Origin: Desulfocapsa sulfexigens
GTDB taxonomy: Bacteria > Desulfobacterota > Desulfobulbia > Desulfobulbales > Desulfocapsaceae
Direction: 5' to 3'
Assembly (NCBI GenBank): GCA_015661935.1
Contig: DQVD01000383.1
Coordinates: 1-8,651, forward strand
Length of the DNA stretch: 8,651 nt
The stretch's first letter is position 1; each line of letters begins with the position of its first letter. Shown here piece by piece: positions 7,331 to 8,651 of the stretch. The translations under genes and the position numbers were made by a program. A model generated the notes under the pieces. It was not told the DNA's origin. It saw only the letters and a program-made list of their open reading frames with translations, and made no database searches.

Positions 7331-7389
7331 AGTGCCTTACAGAACAATTTCTTGTTTTTTTTTAAAAAGAAATTTTCTGATAAGGCACT
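7331..7389 (+). promoter_or_regulatory. 59-nt long-stem hairpin in the HDOD-GGDEF leader
   Basis: AGTGCCTTA (7331-7339) pairs perfectly with TAAGGCACT (7381-7389). Inside this, CAGAA and AATTTCTT on the left pair with AAGAAATT and TTCTG on the right, giving a stem of about 22 bp with two small bulges and a loop of T's then A's. It ends 63 nt before the GTG start. No T-run follows the stem on either strand, so it is not a standard intrinsic terminator. It may be a leader structure, a protein-binding palindrome or a remnant of a small repeat. I do not recognise it as a known riboswitch. Confidence 0.5.
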
Positions 7390-7440
7390 TATCCAGTGAA
7401 CGCCCTTTCTTCCTGAACAGGTTTAAACCAGCAGTATTAA

Positions 7441-7446
7441 GAGGGA
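7441..7446 (+). promoter_or_regulatory. Shine-Dalgarno for the GTG start at 7453
   Basis: GAGGGA lies 6 nt before GTG 7453. An in-frame TAA at 7438-7440 immediately upstream rules out any earlier ATG, GTG or TTG, so the start is well fixed. Confidence 0.75.
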
Positions 7447-7452
7447 ATTGAA

Positions 7453-8651
7453 GTGACAACAAAAATAGAAGAGTTTTTTAATGAAGATATAAAGTTACCC
7501 TCACCTCCGGGGGTGGCACTTAAAATTCTGGAAGCTGTGCGTCAGGAGGAAAACTCCTTTGACGATATAGCCCGAATCATTATGGCAGATCCGGCTCTCA
7601 CAGCACGTATCTTGAAAGTTGCCAATTCGTCACTTTTTGGATTGCCAAATCCTGTGGAATCACTCAGTCAGGCCACAGCGTTAATAGGCACCAACGCTCT
7701 CAAGAATATTGCGCTCTCCTTTGTGATTGTCCAGGACTTCCAGGATGTACCCCCGGGAAGTTTTGATCTGACTCTTTTCTGGCAAAGATCAATTACCACA
7801 GCTGTGGCTGCAGAAACATTAGCGGGTTATATTGGTCTGAAAGACGGTGATATTTTCGTTTCCGGCTTATTACAGGATCTGGGGATCCTTGTTTTATATC
7901 TTGTTGATCCGGATAGTTTTGTGGCTCTGCTGGATGAGAAACGGGTTAATAAAAAAACAGCCTGTGAAGTTGAAAAGAAGAAATATGGTTTTGATCATAC
8001 AGAAGTCAGCTATCACCTGCTCTCGAGCTGGGGACTTCCGGAAGATATGTGCCGGTCAATCCGGCTTCATCATTCTGAGATAAAAAGTGAAGGTTGTGAC
8101 GAATCGGCGGTCATTTTAGGGGTAGCTGACAAGATTTCAGGGATCTACCATGGTATGAATAGTAATGCTCTGTCAAAGGAGGTTCATTGTAGTTTGGAGG
8201 ATGGGTACGATCTCTCCCTGGAACGGGCAGATGAACTTATTGACATAGTCGGTGACAAAAGCAGGGAAATCCTGGAGCTATTTACAATAGACCCTGGTGA
8301 GATGAAACCTTTTTCTCAAATAATGCAGGAGGCCAACGAGGAACTGGGTCGTCTGAATTTGTCCTATGCCCAGCTTGTACTGGAATTAAAACAATCAAAA
8401 CAGAATACTGACAAATTGGCATTAGAGTTAAAACTGGCCAATGACAGTTTACGGGAACTTGCTTACCGTGACTCCCTGACAGGTTTGTTTAATGTGAGAT
8501 ATTTCAGGGAGACTATGGCATCGGAACTTGAAAGGGCAGCTCGTTACAAACACCCTCTGTCTCTTGTTTTTATTGATATTGATTTCTTTAAAAAGGTTAA
8601 CGATACCTTCGGTCATCAAGCTGGAGATCACGTTTTGCATGAAGTTGCAAA
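7453..8651 (+). CDS. HDOD-GGDEF signalling protein (probable diguanylate cyclase), 3' truncated
   Basis: Cytoplasmic signalling protein; 399 codons are visible and the frame runs off the right edge. Residues about 12-210 form an HDOD domain, with ADPALTARILKVANSSLFG at 45-63 followed by a helix on which the HD signature is degenerate (GLLQDLG, 138-144: Gln where true HD hydrolases have His). This loss of metal ligands is normal for HDOD, which acts as a sensory or docking module and not as a hydrolase. A coiled coil (about 287-336) connects to a GGDEF domain that starts at YRDSLTGLFN (338-347). D375, N383 and D392 in IDIDFFKKVND and GHQAGD match the metal- and GTP-contacting positions D327, N335 and D344 of PleD. 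The GGDEF signature itself should lie just beyond the window, so activity and an RxxD inhibitory site cannot be judged. Two GTPs to c-di-GMP is the expected reaction. It is divergent from the stator genes. A GGDEF-EAL fusion remains possible. Confidence 0.93.
   Translation, partial: MTTKIEEFFNEDIKLPSPPGVALKILEAVRQEENSFDDIARIIMADPALTARILKVANSSLFGLPNPVESLSQATALIGTNALKNIALSFVIVQDFQDVPPGSFDLTLFWQRSITTAVAAETLAGYIGLKDGDIFVSGLLQDLGILVLYLVDPDSFVALLDEKRVNKKTACEVEKKKYGFDHTEVSYHLLSSWGLPEDMCRSIRLHHSEIKSEGCDESAVILGVADKISGIYHGMNSNALSKEVHCSLEDGYDLSLERADELIDIVGDKSREILELFTIDPGEMKPFSQIMQEANEELGRLNLSYAQLVLELKQSKQNTDKLALELKLANDSLRELAYRDSLTGLFNVRYFRETMASELERAARYKHPLSLVFIDIDFFKKVNDTFGHQAGDHVLHEVA

Larger units (their letters stand above)
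6703..7452. other. 750-bp divergent intergenic region
   Basis: It separates the minus-strand stator genes from the plus-strand HDOD-GGDEF gene and should hold promoters for both. I could not find a convincing -35/-10 pair for either. It contains the inverted-repeat element at 6970-7178 and the hairpin at 7331-7389. A weaker 7-bp inverted repeat, ACTCAGG (7225-7231) with CCTGAGT (7250-7256), surrounds the palindrome GGCCATGGCC. I see no protein-coding gene: the longest ATG frame noticed is about 49 codons on the plus strand (6818-6967), has poor composition and ends next to the repeat element. Confidence 0.7.

Noticed and set aside
7331..7389. Intrinsic terminator reading of the hairpin
   Set aside because: T-rich sequence is in the loop, not after the stem, on both strands, and no gene ends nearby.

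Overview
The window reads as chromosomal DNA of a motile Gram-negative bacterium with moderate GC. It holds a DnaE1-type replicative polymerase, a lipoprotein, an H+/Na+-type stator pair and a c-di-GMP-type signalling protein. The gene style and the inverted-repeat element in the large gap suggest a marine Desulfobacterota (Desulfobulbales-like) organism. That placement is inference, since no rRNA or other lineage marker is present.

Layout. Positions 1-167 lie downstream of dnaE and hold no gene I can defend. Four genes follow on the minus strand, transcribed from right to left: a MotB-like OmpA-domain protein (6702-5578), a MotA-like protein (5565-4762), a pentapeptide-repeat lipoprotein (4631-3699) and dnaE (3689-168). 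The stator pair is separated by 12 nt, and the stop codon of the first gene lies inside the Shine-Dalgarno (SD) sequence of the second. The lipoprotein/dnaE pair is separated by 9 nt with the same stop-in-SD arrangement. A 130-nt gap between the two pairs carries a good extended -10 promoter candidate, so lipoprotein-dnaE probably forms its own transcription unit, possibly with read-through from the stator genes.

A 750-bp gap (6703-7452) separates the stator genes from a divergent plus-strand gene. It contains a 209-bp MITE/REP-like element bounded by 27-bp inverted repeats (6970-7178). It also contains a separate 59-nt near-perfect hairpin (7331-7389) in the leader of the next gene. That gene starts with GTG at 7453 and runs off the right edge. 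It encodes an HDOD domain, a coiled coil and the first half of a GGDEF domain.

How they fit together: the HDOD-GGDEF protein and the stator pair share one intergenic region, so c-di-GMP control of motility is a reasonable but unproven idea. The lipoprotein is tied to dnaE by translational coupling rather than by any obvious functional link. I see no clear new multi-gene system. The most unusual items are the motB-before-motA order with an enlarged MotB, the dnaE-coupled pentapeptide lipoprotein, and the two structured elements in the large gap.
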